DNA of 64,000 bases from Leptodactylus fallax (lineage: Eukaryota; Chordata; Amphibia; Anura; Leptodactylidae): the NCBI GenBank assembly GCA_947044405.1, contig CAMRHE010000156.1, positions 2,461,001-2,525,000 of the forward strand, in the 5' to 3' direction. The position numbers were made by a program, and so were the translations under genes. Within the stretch, counting starts at the first letter, position 1, and each line of letters begins with the position of its first letter. The notes under the pieces were generated by a model, which saw only the letters and a program-made list of their open reading frames with translations, was not told where the DNA came from and searched no databases. This document shows, in pieces, positions 36,101 through 46,868 of this stretch.

Positions 36101-36960
36101 TTGTTTATTTGTGGCTTATTACAGCCCGTGCACAGTATCAGCTCTGATTGTGTATTTGTGGTATACGATTACCTGCATACAGTATCAGCTCTGGATCTGT
36201 ATTTGTGTTTATAATTACCTGAGTACAGTATTGTCTCTGGATGTGTATTTGTGGTATATTGCAGCCTGTGTACAGTATCAGCTCTGGATCTGTATTTGTG
36301 GTATATAATTACCTGTGTACAGTATCAGCTCTGGATCTGTATTTGTGGTATATTGCAGCCTGTGTACAGTATCAGCTCTGGATCTGTATTTGTGGTATAT
36401 AATTACCTGTGTACAGTATCAGCTCTGGATCTGTATTTGTGGCATATAATTACCTGTGTACAGTATCAGCTCTGGATCTGTATTTGTGTTTATAATTACC
36501 TGAGTACAGTATTGTCTCTGGAAGTGTATTTGTGGTATATTGCAGCCTGTGTACAGTATCAGCTCTGATTGTGTAGTTGTGGTATATGATTACTTGTGTA
36601 CCGTATCAGCTCTGGATCTGTATTTGTGTTATATAATTACCTGAGTACAGTATCATCTGTGGACGTGTATTTGTGGTATATTGCACCCTGTGTATAGTAT
36701 CAGCTCTGGATCTGTATTTGTGTTATATAATTATCTGTGTACAGTTTTACCTCTGTGTATTTGTGGTATATAACTATCACAAATACTAAGTACAGTACAA
36801 TTACCTGAGTACAGTATCAGCACAAGATGTGTACATAGGATGTGGATTTATGGTACATTACTGCCAGCGTACAGTATCAGCACAGGATGTGTACATAGAA
36901 GGTATATTTGTGGTACCATATATTTCCACTTCTGTAAAGTGTCAGCTCTGGATGTAAATG
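33190..36960. repeat. 47-bp minisatellite array, about 3.8 kb
   Basis: Roughly 80 diverged units of 47 bp with the core words TGTACAGTATCAGCTCTGG, TGTATTTGTGGTATATAA and TTACCTG. I checked the period directly: matching ATTTGTGGTAT positions at 34471 and 34518. The left edge is more diverged, with units built on GTATATTACTGCC. A larger order is also visible: a run of about 12 units beginning near 35311 recurs near 35876. The array lies in the inferred first intron of the ligase gene and starts about 250 bp from the splice donor. The long plus-strand frames across it are artefacts of the period. Confidence 0.95.
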
Positions 36961-37179
36961 TATGGTGTACTTCATATAGTAGACTTCCCTGCAGCCTGTG
37001 TTTTCATATAGTTTTATTCCGTACATGCCAGGTGTGTAGCAGGCACTGTAATAGGGTATGTCAGGCAGCAGGTGCAGGGTACATAATCCATCAATATGCG
37101 TATACCAGGACTACAGGTCCTGTGCACTATTACAGACGGAGCATGATGTAGCAGCTCTGTCAGTCCCATTCCTAGCAGT

Positions 37180-37700
37180 ATGATGATGTCATAAGGCTCT
37201 ATTACCTGCTCAGGCCCTTGAAAGCAGATCTTGCATGTCGGTGGGCTCGGGGTGTCACTGCTCTCCACACTGTCCGAGTCTGTCCTAGCGTCCGTTTGAG
37301 CAGCTGTTCCCGAAGCCTCCTCCTCTGACTCTGGTTTACCATCCCCCGGCTCGTCTTCAGGCTTGTCAGCCGCTCTCTCCTCCTGCATCCCGGCTGCAGA
37401 GGGCCGGTGCCCGGTGAGGGTGTGTGCGGCAGATGTGTGCTGGCACCAGGGAGCGGTGCGGGGTCACTGTGTGTCCGGCTCCATCACTGGAAGAGGCTAC
37501 ACCTCATCTGCTGGAGACATGAGGATGAGGATGAGGAGGAGGAGACTGACACTCGGCAGTAATAGCACACACTCACCGCCGCTGTCCTTTCAGCCGCCGC
37601 ACTCTACATGCAGACGTGTGGACTGCGCCTACACAGTAAATACATAACGGTGGTGACCCGGAGCTGCAATCTGCACTCCTCCGTATGTACTAATATGAGT
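37180..37700 (-). promoter_or_regulatory. CpG-rich 5' region of the ligase gene
   Basis: CpG is common here (for example GCCGCCGCACTC, CCCGGCTCG, GCGGGGTCAC), unlike the AT-rich surroundings, and the region covers the start codon and upstream sequence of the exon. This fits a CpG-island promoter read to the left. No TATA box is obvious. The limits are approximate. Confidence 0.6.
37206..37388 (-). CDS. marchf11: First coding exon, MARCH4/9/11-type RING-CH E3 ubiquitin ligase
   Basis: A 61-codon exon ending in phase 0 at a CAG/GTAATA splice donor (intron from 37205). The Met at 37388 is the first after an in-frame TGA 25 codons upstream. Residues 1-50 are acidic and disordered (Glu, Asp, Ser, Thr-rich). 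Residues 51-61 read TCKICFQGPEQ, the start of the RING-CH (C4HC3) zinc domain with its first two cysteines. CFQGxEQ at this place is specific to the MARCH4/9/11 group of membrane-bound ligases. Lys in CKIC favours MARCHF11, since the other two have Arg there as I recall. These proteins ubiquitinate transmembrane cargo in Golgi and endosomal membranes; that role comes from the family. The rest of the RING and the two membrane segments must lie in later exons, which I did not find. The paralog assignment is tentative. Confidence 0.75.
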
Positions 37701-38160
37701 CTCAATGACACCGGTACCTGCCTGCTTATTTAGAGAAAAGCATGCCAGTATGGTACTCTAGTATAGGAGTACGACCCCCCACATCCATGCGGTCTCATAG
37801 CTACTGGAATATTAACGCCATAAAATCTATATACCTGGTAGGCTCTGGTGACTTCCGCGGGGGCGTGTCTCTTACTAACTGTCACCTAGACGTCATCAAC
37901 CGTGTACCTGAATGAATCATTAATAACATGTATTGCTACATAGAGAATGGTATACAAGGGCTCTTTTACAAACTTTATATCACATTACCTGAAATAGATC
38001 CTGTAGTCTCATTTTCCTCAATGTATAATTTTCAGAGATGTGTAAAGTAACTTTTTGCTACAGATAGAGGATTTTTATAATATCTGATAAAAGCCTCTCA
38101 TCCAGATTGTACCATACACAGCCCCAATTCTTCTACTGTGGTTACGGCTAGACACTGGCA
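37701..38160. other. Upstream flank of the ligase gene, unassigned
   Basis: No recognisable repeat. It lies directly upstream of the CpG-rich start region, so distal promoter elements could be here, but none can be named from sequence alone. Confidence 0.35.
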
Positions 38161-38169
38161 TAAACGTAG

Positions 38170-38922
38170 AACATCTTTGGCATGATGTAGCTAGGAATCG
38201 CTGGGCCCCAAGGCCTCCCCCGAACCGCCCCCCCCCCCCCCCGCACAAACCGCATTCCTGCGCACACTATTATGTGCCATAGTGGTTCCCTGAACACAGT
38301 ATTATGCCCCATAGTGGCCCCTGCACACAGTATTATGCCCCATAGTGGTCCCTGCACACAGTATTATGCAGCATAGTGGCTCCTGCACACAGTATTATGC
38401 CCAATAGCGGCCCCTACACACAGTATTATGCCCCATAGTGGCTCCTGCACACAGTATTATGCAGCATAGAGGCCCCTGCACACAGTATTATGCCCCATAG
38501 TGGCCCCTGCACACAGTATTATGTCCTATAGTGGCTCCTGCACACAGTATTATGCCCCATTGTGGACCACCCATGAACGATTATTATACTTTGGGGTCTT
38601 TTCAGACCCCAGAGTATAATGATCGGTGACCCAAGGTAGGATAAAAACATAAAAAACAATGCTACTTACCTCTCACTGGCTCCGATGCACTCCGGTGCGC
38701 TACTTCGGCCATCTTCAATGTTGGACCAGATCTCGCGTGAGTCAGGCCGGCGTCGCAACGCATAATGAGGTCGGCTGACGTCTGGGATGTCACCAAACAG
38801 GCCCAAAACCTGCTGGAGCGCAGGAGAGGTGACTTAATGATAGCAGTGTTTGTGGGGTTCGTGGTAGCAGCGGGCCTGTGGCAGCCGCTACTGCTGCTAC
38901 CCCGGGATTTACGCCACTGAAT
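38170..38922 (-). mobile_element. GGCGTAACTA-family hAT-type element, decayed copy
   Basis: Same blocks as 40587-41612 but in the opposite orientation: GTAGCTAGGAATCGCTGGGCCC at the left, a 29-31-bp array, the ATTATACTTTGGGGTCTTTT hairpin (38580-38625), a CpG-rich segment (GGCCGGCGTCGCAACGC), then CCGGGATTTACGCCACTG at the right. The left end is mutated and I could not find a target duplication. Confidence 0.7.
38265..38570. repeat. About 30-bp minisatellite in hAT-type copy
   Basis: About ten units of CACAGTATTATGCCCCATAG plus TGGCCCCTG. On the other strand this is the same unit as the array at 41050-41510. Confidence 0.9.
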
Positions 38923-39906
38923 GTAGCCCATTTTTGGCAATTCTTTGGCATATCCTGGTGCATCTGCTTTTGCCTTGCTAGACATGTGGGTGTGGATTCT
39001 CATAAAAAAAGGGGCAAGGATTAAATGTGCCATGATGCACCAAAATAGTGTTGAAAAATACTTGTTTAAAGTAAGCGAACTATAAGGTGGTATTAACTTA
39101 GGTTAGACAGTCTAAATATACACCAGATTTAATATCCAAAATCCGCCAATGTGATACATCTGGCACATTTTCAGACTGCCTGTTTAAGATTACACTTTTT
39201 AACGATTAGTAAATCTGAGCCACTATTTACATGATTTACACCAATAGTGCTCAACAGACCCCACTGACTATATTGGGGTTCATCAGGTTTTCATCATGGT
39301 GTCTGGACTTTTTTGATGAAATCTGCAGCAGAGGCTTCTAACAGAGCCCCAGCTCAGAACCTAGACTAACATATAGAGTGAATAATAGCAAAGCTATAGA
39401 GGTTACAGAGACCATAACTGAGCCTAGACCTCCTTGCCCCATGCTCTGATATAGTCCAGCGTTGTGACCCTCACAATGCGTTGTGTAGGGCTGAGCTGTC
39501 AGTGACCTACCAGCCTCTCTTTACTGCTGTAATGAAGGCTTCTGTTGTTTGACAGATAACAACATATGACAGGAAGCAATAACTGCATCCTGCCTCCTGG
39601 AATTATCTCTGACGCCCCTTGATGTTTCACAGCTATCACTGAAAAATGACTATAAGGTCCTCTTTGGCTATTCTTAGACAGTATACTACAAAAATCCCCA
39701 TCCAAGGATGCTACATGGTATACACCCAAATGTATAAGTATTTGGGTGTATGCACATGTGCTGGTATATGCCTTCCTACATGTGAAAGGTCAAATCACTG
39801 AGCATCTAGGTATATTGGTGGATCTTTGAGCAGATTTCTGCATGGAAGTTTAAGACAGGTGTAGCACTTGATCTTCTGTGTTTGGATGAGTGAACCAAAA
39901 ACTGGC
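38923..39906. other. Unassigned stretch
   Basis: No exon or named repeat. A short hairpin at 39720-39765 (GGTATACACCCAAAT with ATTTGGGTGTATGC) is the only structure seen. Confidence 0.4.
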
Positions 39907-40109
39907 TTAAAGCATAACTAAACTTTTGGACAACTTTTGATTTTCTGCCAGCATTTGTATCATTAATACATTTTGCAATATACTTTATTAACAAATTTTG
40001 GATCCTTTCTGTCAAATCCTGCATCTCTTTATTTCACATGCTTCTGTATTGAGAGCTATTCCTGCTTCTCACTGTGTAAGACTAGGTTTACATTTGCACA
40101 TGGCTTTAA

Positions 40110-40345
40110 TGCTAGGTTCACACTAGCTATTGAGTCTCAGTATGAGACTCCGTCTGCCATTCCGCTTAAAATAGCGGAGAGAAAAGTCCTGCAAGCAGGA
40201 CTTTTTACTGGTGGAAAATGGGTAGAAACCCGGCGGACCCCATTATAGTCTGTAACTGTTTTCTAAGCGGATAGGATTTCTGTTGTTCGGGTCAATAAGT
40301 GGACCCAAAGGATGGAAACCTGAATGCTAGTGTGAACCAAGCATA
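40110..40345. repeat. Palindromic MITE (TGCTAGGTTCACACTAG ends)
   Basis: Ends TGCTAGGTTCACACTAGC and GCTAGTGTGAACCAAGCA are inverted copies. The interior contains short self-paired segments such as AGTCCTGC/GCAGGACT. It is nested in the TTAA-flanked element. Confidence 0.75.
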
Positions 40346-40586
40346 AGTCTTTCGGATCTCCAACAGATGTGTACTTAGCTTAACTGTGTATGAAGTATTA
40401 GCTTGGAGTAGGGGCTGTGTAAAATGCAGAGAAAGTGAGGATAGGGGACAATCACTTCAAACAGTTATATCCCAGGCGTTAAAAAACATAAAAACTTTCT
40501 TTGGTGTCATATGAAAGAGGAGATTCTCTTTTTATTATTTCCAGAGCTATCACTGGTTGAAAACACAATTGGGATTAGGATATTTA

Positions 40587-41612
40587 CAGGGGCGTAACTA
40601 TCGGGGTAGCAGTGGTAGCGGCTGCCACAGGGCCCAGAACATTACGGGGCCCGGAGCCCTGTGGCAGTCGCTACCGCGAACCCCACAAACACTGCTATCG
40701 TTATACTCCGGGGTCTCAAAAGACCCCGGAGTATAACGATCGGGGGCCCAGGGGAGGTGAGCGAACATAAAAAACACTGTAATTCACCTCTCCGCCGCTC
40801 CGCAGGCTTCGGGCCTGTTTGGTCACGTCCCAGACGTCAGCCGACGTCATTATGCGTCGCGACGCCGGCCTGGATCGCGCGAGATCTGGTCCAACATTGA
40901 AGATGGCCGAAGTAGCGCACGGGAGTGCACCGGAGTGAGGAAGAGGTAAGTTGCAGTGTTTTCTATGTTTGTATCCTCCCCTGGGTCTCCGATCATTATA
41001 CTCTGGGGTCTGAAAAGACCCCAAAGTATAATAATCGTTCATGGGTGGTCCACAATGGGGCATAATACTGTGTGCAGGGGCCACTATGGGGCAAACTACT
41101 GTGTGCAGGGGCCACTATGGGGCAAACTACTGTGTGCAGGGGCCACTATGGGGCAAACTACTGTGTGCAGGGGCTACTATGGGGCAAACTACTGTGTGCA
41201 GGCGCCACTATGGGGCAAACTACTATGTGCAGGGGCCACTATGGGGCAAACTACTGTGTGTCAGGGTCACTATGGGGCAAACTACTGTGTGCTGGGGCCA
41301 CTATGGGGCAAACTACTGTGTGCAGGGGCCACTATGGGGCATAATATTGTGTGCAGGGGCCACTATGCTGCATAATACCGTGTCCAGGGGCCACTATGGA
41401 GCATAATACCGCGTGCAGGGACCACTATGGGGCATAATACTGTGTGCAGGGGCCACTATGGGACATAATACCGTGTGCAGGGGCCACTATGGGGCATAAT
41501 AGTGTGCGCAGGAATGCGGTTTGTGTGTGGGGGGGTTGGGGGCGGCGGTTTTGGGGGGGGCCCCATGTCAAATGTTCGCCTTGGGGCCCAGCCATTCCTA
41601 GTTACGCCACTG
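40587..41612 (+). mobile_element. hAT-type element with 8-bp TSD and minisatellite
   Basis: Ends CAGGGGCGTAACTA and TAGTTACGCCACTG are terminal inverted repeats. GATATTTA flanks both sides (40579-40586, 41613-41620), an 8-bp duplication. The interior has two ATTATACTC-type hairpins (40698-40742 and 40991-41037), a CpG-rich segment and a 31-bp array. No transposase is encoded. Confidence 0.85.
41050..41510. repeat. 31-bp minisatellite in hAT-type element
   Basis: About 15 units of GGGGCCACTATGGGGC plus ATAATACTGTGTGCA, with a left group carrying AAACTACTG instead of ATAATACTG. The unit length and sequence resemble the array inside the different hAT-type element at 10054-11852. Confidence 0.9.
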
Positions 41613-41954
41613 GATATTTATATGAAGCTGCATAATATATATGATATAAATATATCCCAATCTCGACTGTGTTTTCAAACTAGTGATATATCTGGAAATA
41701 ATATTCCTAGATATAACTGTTTGAAGTAACCCTCCCCCACCCTCATTTTCTCTACATTTTACACAGCCCCTACTCCAATCTCATACTCCATACACAGTTA
41801 CACAGTGAGAAGCAGGAACAGCTTTCAATACAGAAGCAAGGGGAAGCTGCAGGATTTCAAAAAAAGGATCCAACATTTGTTAATAAAGTATGTAAAAAAA
41901 AAGATATTTGTGACACAGAAAATCAAAAGGTCAGAAAGTTTAGTTACGCTTTAA

Positions 41955-43055
41955 CCCCTTCCCGCTGGCAAGATTTTTCAATTTTTGACTTTCCGCCTTC
42001 CAAACCCCATAACTTTTTTATTTTTCTGTTCACAGAGCAATATGAGGGCTTAATGTTTGTGGGACAAATTGTTGGTTTCATTTATTATTCTGTACAATGT
42101 ACTGGGAAGATGGAAAAAAATTCAGAAGGGGTGGAATTGAAGAAAAAGTGCATTTGTGAGACTTTCTCACGGGCTTTGTTTTCAAGGCATTCACTGTGCA
42201 GCCAAAACGACATGTCAGCTGTATTCTATGTTTTGATACTATTCTGGGAATACCAAATTTATATAGTTTTATTTACATTTTAACCCCTTAACAAAAATCC
42301 AAAACTTAGCAAAAAAAAATTTTTTTTTTCTTAAACTCGCCATATTCTATGCATAGGGCATTTTTTTTTTTTTTGCAGGGCCAGGTGTTATACCATTTTG
42401 GCAAAAGTCTATTGCTTTGATCACTTTTTATTAAAATTTTTATCAGAAGCGAAAGTGAAAAAATGGCAGTTTGGCACTTTTGATTTTTTTTTTCCCGCTA
42501 TGGCGTTCACCGTACAAGAAAACTATGTATATAAGTTTGTAGACTGGGCATTTTTAGACACAGGGAAACCTAATGTGTATGTGTTTCACATTAATTTTCT
42601 ACTTTTATATGTATTCTAGGGAAAGTAGGGTGATTTAAAATTTAAATTATTATTATTTTTTTTTTTTTTATACTTTATTTATTAGAACCCCAGGCGTTCT
42701 GATCACTATTGCAATGCATTATAATGTTAATGCATTGCAAAATACCATCATTTGTATGAAAGGATGCATAAAGTAGCCTGTAACACAAATGAATGTCAGA
42801 CAAGCCTGGGTGCCTTCAATTGGCTCCCGGCTGTCATGGCAATGGATTGCAGGCCCCGGATCTTGTTCCGGGCATCAGCGGTCCCTCCCCAAAATGGTGG
42901 TGTACATGCGCCGCCAGGAAAATGGCACCTCAGTCAGCTTTTGTGGAATGGAGCTGCAAAGCACGACCCATGCACCGGCCATGCCGTTCATTCACGATTG
43001 GCGGCCCGCACACTGTTGTGTGCAACGGGCCTAAGGAAGTGACACACTATGTACC
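41955..43055 (+). repeat. TTAACCCCTTCC-type dispersed repeat
   Basis: It starts at TTAACCCCTTCCCGCTGGC and follows the family's block order: CAGAGCAATATGAGGGCTTAA, a second internal TTAACCCCTTAAC start at 42281, a GTTTGTAGACTGGGC block, then a GC-rich end with GCCCCGGATCTTGTTCCGGG. It ends where the next Tc1 begins. The right terminus is not clear. Confidence 0.6.
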
Positions 43056-43430
43056 TGAATATACAGGGGCTTGAACTTTTTCACATTTTGTCACCTTACA
43101 ACCACACACCTAACTATATTTTATTGAGATTTTAAGTGATAGCCCAACACAAAGTAGCAGATAATTGTGAAGTGGAAGGAAAATGATACATGGTTTTCAA
43201 AATTTTTATCAAATAAAATTCTGAAAAGTGTGACGTGCAAAAGTCTTCAGCCCCCCCTATATAAATACTTGGTAGGGCCACCTTTTGCTGCAATTACAGC
43301 TGCAAGTCTTTTGGGGTATATCTCTACCAGCTTTGCGCATCTAGAGACAGAGATTTTTGCCCACTCTTCTTTGCAATATAGCTCAAGCTCAGCCAGATTG
43401 GATGCAGAGCATCTGTGAACAGCAATTTTC

Positions 43431-45136
43431 TTTTTTTTTTTTTTTTTTTTTTTTTATAAATTCTTTATTTATATCAAAAATAGAAACACAAACAACAAAC
43501 CATGTAAAAGCGGCCTCCACATAAATGGGACCGGGAACAAACTGCAAAAGAAAAACCACTGACAATCTGCTGAGCAAGGAATGATATCACATAAGGGAGA
43601 TACTCCCAGAAAAGTATGCGTAAAATCAAAGGGAGGGAGAAAGGGAAAGGCAGAAGAGTAGAAAGGGGAGAACAGAAGCGAGAAAGTTAAAGGAGAGTTG
43701 AAGGAGAGGATGGGAGGGAGTGGAGAGAGGAGGAATAGGAAAGGAGACGAGAGAAAAAAAAAAAGGGGAGGGAGAAAGGAAGACGGGGTCAGGAGGTCCA
43801 ACAGGAAGTACCGCTCATAGACTCCAGTTCAATGTTCAACGCACCAGATCCCTGTAATCCCGCGAAATCAGAGAGGTGAAGCAGGTAGAAGGCAGGTGTT
43901 TTGGGGGGGACAAACTGATAGACCTTACAGATAGTCTGGTGTACCCATCCCAGAAGTCCCTCAGCCCCACACACTCCCAGAATATGTGTAACAATGTCCC
44001 CTCCTCCATGCCACATCGCCAGCACCTCGGGGAAGCAGATGGGAAAATCCTGTGCAGCTTAGATGGGACATGGTACCATCTAGTCAAGAGTTTGTAACCT
44101 GCCTCCTAGTATCTGCTCGCTACGGAACTCCTGTGAGCAAATTCAAGAATCCTGGAGCATTGAGAGTTCGAGAAGACAGTGTGCAGATCAGACTCCCACT
44201 TCGTAAGGAAGGCCGGTCTGTGATCCGGAGGAGGGGAAACCAGCAGCAGGTAGAAGACTGATAAGGAGTGCCTGACCGGGCCAGACCTAGAACAGGGGTT
44301 CTCTCAAATCATGTGAGGGATCGGTCAAATCCCGGGGAGTCAGGAAGCAAATAGAGGAAGTGAGTAAGCTGAAGAACCCTCCATGAACCCAGCAGAGAAA
44401 GGTTCGGTGTGTTAAGTAAGTCTTTCTGAGACAACCAGTTTCCAACAGAGCGGAAATGCACTGCTCTGTGTCTGCCTGCTTCACGCCACTGTCTGAAGGG
44501 CCCGGGAGAGAAGCCAGCAGGAAAGGCTGGATTGCCCAGTATTGGAAACATCGGGGACAGGGAGGGGGAGATCTGTTCTCTAGGGAATAGGGTCTTACAG
44601 GCTTGAAACGTAGGCCCAATAGTGGGATGAGATCTCAGGGCCCCATTAGGGCATGAGTCCAGCCAGGGGAGCAAGTGGAGGAGAGTTCCCGAGAAGGCCC
44701 GTTCCAAGGAGACCCACTGCTTGAAGGGGAGATGGCAGCACCAATCCACCACCCGCTGTAGCATCGAGGCCTCGTAGTACCTACGGGGATCGGGGAGACC
44801 CAAGCCGCCCGATTGCTTTGGCTTACCCTGCCAGATGAAGTTAGTCAAATCACTATATAGCAGTTTAAAGAAGCCAGCTGGGAGATGAATCAGGAGAGTT
44901 TGAAAAAGAAAGAATAAGTGGGGTAAGACATTCATTTTATAGATGGCACAGCACCCAAACCAGGTGTAGGTTCCCTTGGACCATCATTTCCGGTCTGATC
45001 TGATTACATGGAGGAGGGGTAGGTGGTTCTTTGTGTACAACGCTCCCAGGTCTCGGGAGATCCACACCCCCAAATATTTAATGGCATCACGAGACCATTT
45101 AAAGGGAAATAAGGACTCCAGGGATGCCTGTACCCG
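43431..45136 (-). mobile_element. Tx1/L1-type LINE, 5' truncated, 16-bp TSD
   Basis: GTGAACAGCAATTTTC flanks both sides (43415-43430, 45137-45152), a target duplication typical of LINE insertion. The poly-A tail appears as a T-run at 43431-43455 on the plus strand. The 3' UTR is purine-rich on the plus strand (43620-43790). ORF2 C-terminal sequence follows upstream. Confidence 0.92.
43836..44935 (-). pseudogene. Tx1/L1 ORF2, C-terminal part
   Basis: From 44935 the frame reads MNVLPHLFFLFQTLLIHLPA, then DLTNFIWQGKPKQ and GGLGLPDPRRYYEASMLQRVV, the segment after the reverse-transcriptase domain in L1/Tx1 LINEs. Frame 44087-43836 then carries CWRCGMEEGTLLHIFWEC, the C-terminal CCHC-type zinc knuckle of these proteins. 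A frameshift near 44300 joins the two, and intervening sequence is shifted. Endonuclease and reverse transcriptase are absent through 5' truncation, so the copy was dead on arrival. Family assignment rests on these two motifs. Confidence 0.88.
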
Positions 45137-45223
45137 GTGAACAGCAATTTTCATGTCTTGCTACAGATGCTCAATGGGATTTAGGTCTGGACTTTGACTG
45201 GGCCATTCTAACACATGAATATT

Positions 45224-46230
45224 CTTTGATATAAGATATAAATAAGATAATCCTTTAATAGTCCCACCATGGGGAAATTCAGTTTGTTAAAGCATACAGA
45301 AGCTCCAAGGTGGAGGCACTACAGTGACAGTAGGTACAGATAGAAAGGTACAGGTAAAAAAGTAGTAGAAGGGATACCACAACTTAAAGATCTTTCAGTT
45401 CTCTGTATGGAATGATCTCCACTTAGCTTGGTGTTGGTTGTACAGCCTAACCGCAGCGGGGAGGTAAGACGTCCGATAGTGCTCCTTCTCACACTTAGGG
45501 TGAAACAGTCAGTCACTGACAGTACTGCTATCACGGTCTCATGCATCAGATGGGAGTTATTGTCCCGCATGGAGCTCATCACGGACAGTATCCTTCTGCC
45601 ACCCACCACCTGCACTAGGTCCAGAGGGCTCCCAAGGACAGAGCTGGCCCTTCTAATCAGCTTGTCGAGTCTATTCCTATCCCTGGTTGATATGCTACTC
45701 CCCCAGCAGGCCACTCCGAAGAAGATGGCTGATACCACTACAGAGTTGAAAAAGACCCTAAGAAGTGCCCCCTGGACTCCAAAGGCTCTCAGCCTCCTAA
45801 GCAGGTAGAACCTGCTATGGCCCTTCCTGTACAGTGCATCCAGGTGATCCCAGTCCAGCTTGTTATTGAGGAGCACCCCTAGGTACTTATAGGTGTTGAC
45901 AACGTCAATGCCCATCCCTTGGATGTCCACTGGTTTAGGAGGGTATCTGCTTTTACGAAAGTCCATCACTATCACCTTGGTCTTCCCAGCATTAATCCTA
46001 AGGTGGTTCCGCTGGTACCAGTCCACAAAATCCTAGATTTAGTTCGTTAAGCCAATTAGCATCTGCTTTAACCACGGAGACAGGCTGTCTGTGACCAGAA
46101 ATTGACGTAAGACCTTTTCAGACTGCACTGATGTTTTTGCTTTTCATTTGCTGTTCCATTTTTCTCTTATAATTAGCTTTACCCTCCCGGATTTGACGCC
46201 TCAGCTCCTTTCGCACATCCCTCAGCCATA
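45224..46230 (-). mobile_element. Rex1-like (CR1-group) LINE, truncated and internally deleted
   Basis: The 3' end on the minus strand is GGGACTATTAAAGGATTATC followed by TTATTTATATCTTATATC, a short tail of TTATC-like units. The coding parts are described separately. Upstream (46118-46230) lies an earlier ORF2 segment, [20 protein letters not shown], directly joined to the C-terminal part, so most of the reverse transcriptase has been lost. The clade (Rex1 or a close CR1-group relative) is my best reading, not certain. Confidence 0.75.
45319..46026 (-). pseudogene. Rex1-like ORF2 C-terminal frame
   Basis: An open frame of 235 codons. It begins in the last part of a reverse transcriptase (WYQRNHLRINAGKTKVIVMD, then YKYLGVLLNNKLDW). 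It continues with ALYRKGHSRFYLLRRLRAFG, SAIFFGVACWGSS and RLDKLIRRASSVLGSPLD, the conserved C-terminal region of CR1-group LINE proteins from fish and amphibians. The catalytic YADD part is missing because of the internal deletion. The Met is internal to the original protein. It is not a host gene. Confidence 0.85.
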
Positions 46231-46868
46231 AACCATTCCACTTTAGCTCTGGCTGTATGTTTAGGGTCAATGTCTTGCTGGAAGGTGAATCTCCTTCTTC
46301 CAGGATTGCCCTGTATTTAGCTCCATCCATCTTCCCTTCAACTATGACTAGCTTCCCTGTGCCTGCTGATGAAAAGCATCCCCACAGCATGATGCTGCCA
46401 CTACCATGTTTCACAGTGGGGATGGTGTGTTCAGGGTAATGAGCAGTGTTACTTTTGCGCCATACATAGCACTTTGGTCTTCTTCCACATGTTTGCTGTG
46501 TCCCCTATATGACTTGTGGCAAACTGCAAATGGCACTTCTTATGTCTTTCTTTCAACAATGGTTTTCTTATTTCCACTCTTCCATAAAGGCCAGATTTGT
46601 TGAGTGCACGACTTATAGTTGTCCTGTGGACAGATTCTCCCACCTGAGCTGTGGATTTCTGCAGCTCCTCCAGAGTGACCATGGGCCTCTTGGCTGCTTC
46701 TCTGACCAGTGCTCTCCTTGCTTGATCTGTTAGTTTAGGTGGACGGCCATGTCTTGGTAGGTTTGCAGTAGTAGAATCCTTTTTCCATTTTTGGATGATG
46801 GATTAAACAGTGCTCCTTGGGATTCTCAAAGCTTGGGATATGTTTTTATAACCTAACCCTGCTTTAAA
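46230..46868 (-). pseudogene. Tc1-like transposase, N-terminal part
   Basis: The minus-strand pieces include the linker region (PRHGRPPKLTD-like, near 46740), the frame 46682-46449 (MVTLEELQKSTAQVGESVHR, SGLYGRVEIRKPLLKERHKK) and the frame from 46414 with [21 protein letters not shown], which is the segment after the first catalytic Asp. Sequence around that Asp is shortened: the codons between [12 protein letters not shown] and the GGG motif are disturbed. The remaining C-terminal half lies beyond the inserted LINEs (45224-45137 and 43430-43260). It resembles the DD34E copy at 21966-22984. Confidence 0.85.

Larger units (their letters stand above)
39911..41950. mobile_element. TTAA-flanked palindromic element hosting two insertions
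   Basis: TTAA lies at both borders (39907-39910, 41951-41954). Ends AGCATAACTAAACTTTTGGA and TCAGAAAGTTTAGTTACGCT are inverted copies, with similarity continuing over more than 100 bp (GATTTTCTGCCAGCATTTGT, AATATACTTTATTAACAAAT and their complements). A small MITE (40110-40345) and a hAT-type element (40587-41612) have landed inside. No coding sequence remains. Confidence 0.8.
43064..46868 (-). mobile_element. Tc1-like transposon split by two LINEs, 5' truncated
   Basis: The left end CAGGGGCTTGAACTTTTTCA follows TA. Transposase sequence on the minus strand is found in three pieces: 43260-43430, 45137-45224 and 46230-46868. A Tx1/L1 LINE (43431-45136) and a Rex1-like LINE (45224-46230) lie in the gaps. 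The sequence leaves the family at about 46868, so the second terminal repeat is missing. Confidence 0.85.

Noticed and set aside
33365..36568. Series of plus-strand frames of 60-128 codons rich in Tyr, Cys and Trp
   Set aside because: They follow the 47-bp unit (three units equal 47 codons) and appear in all phases, so they are repeat artefacts.
33190..36960. CRISPR-like or satellite-encoded RNA array
   Set aside because: Units are contiguous with no unique spacers, and the context is eukaryotic. A minisatellite explains everything seen.
40956..41406. Overlapping frames of 90-139 codons
   Set aside because: They are shadows of the 31-bp array in the hAT-type element, with repeating GATMGQTTVCRGHYGA-type peptide.
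43469..43801. 110-codon minus-strand frame rich in Phe, Leu, Pro and Ser
   Set aside because: It is the pyrimidine-rich 3' UTR of the Tx1/L1 insertion, with no conserved motif.
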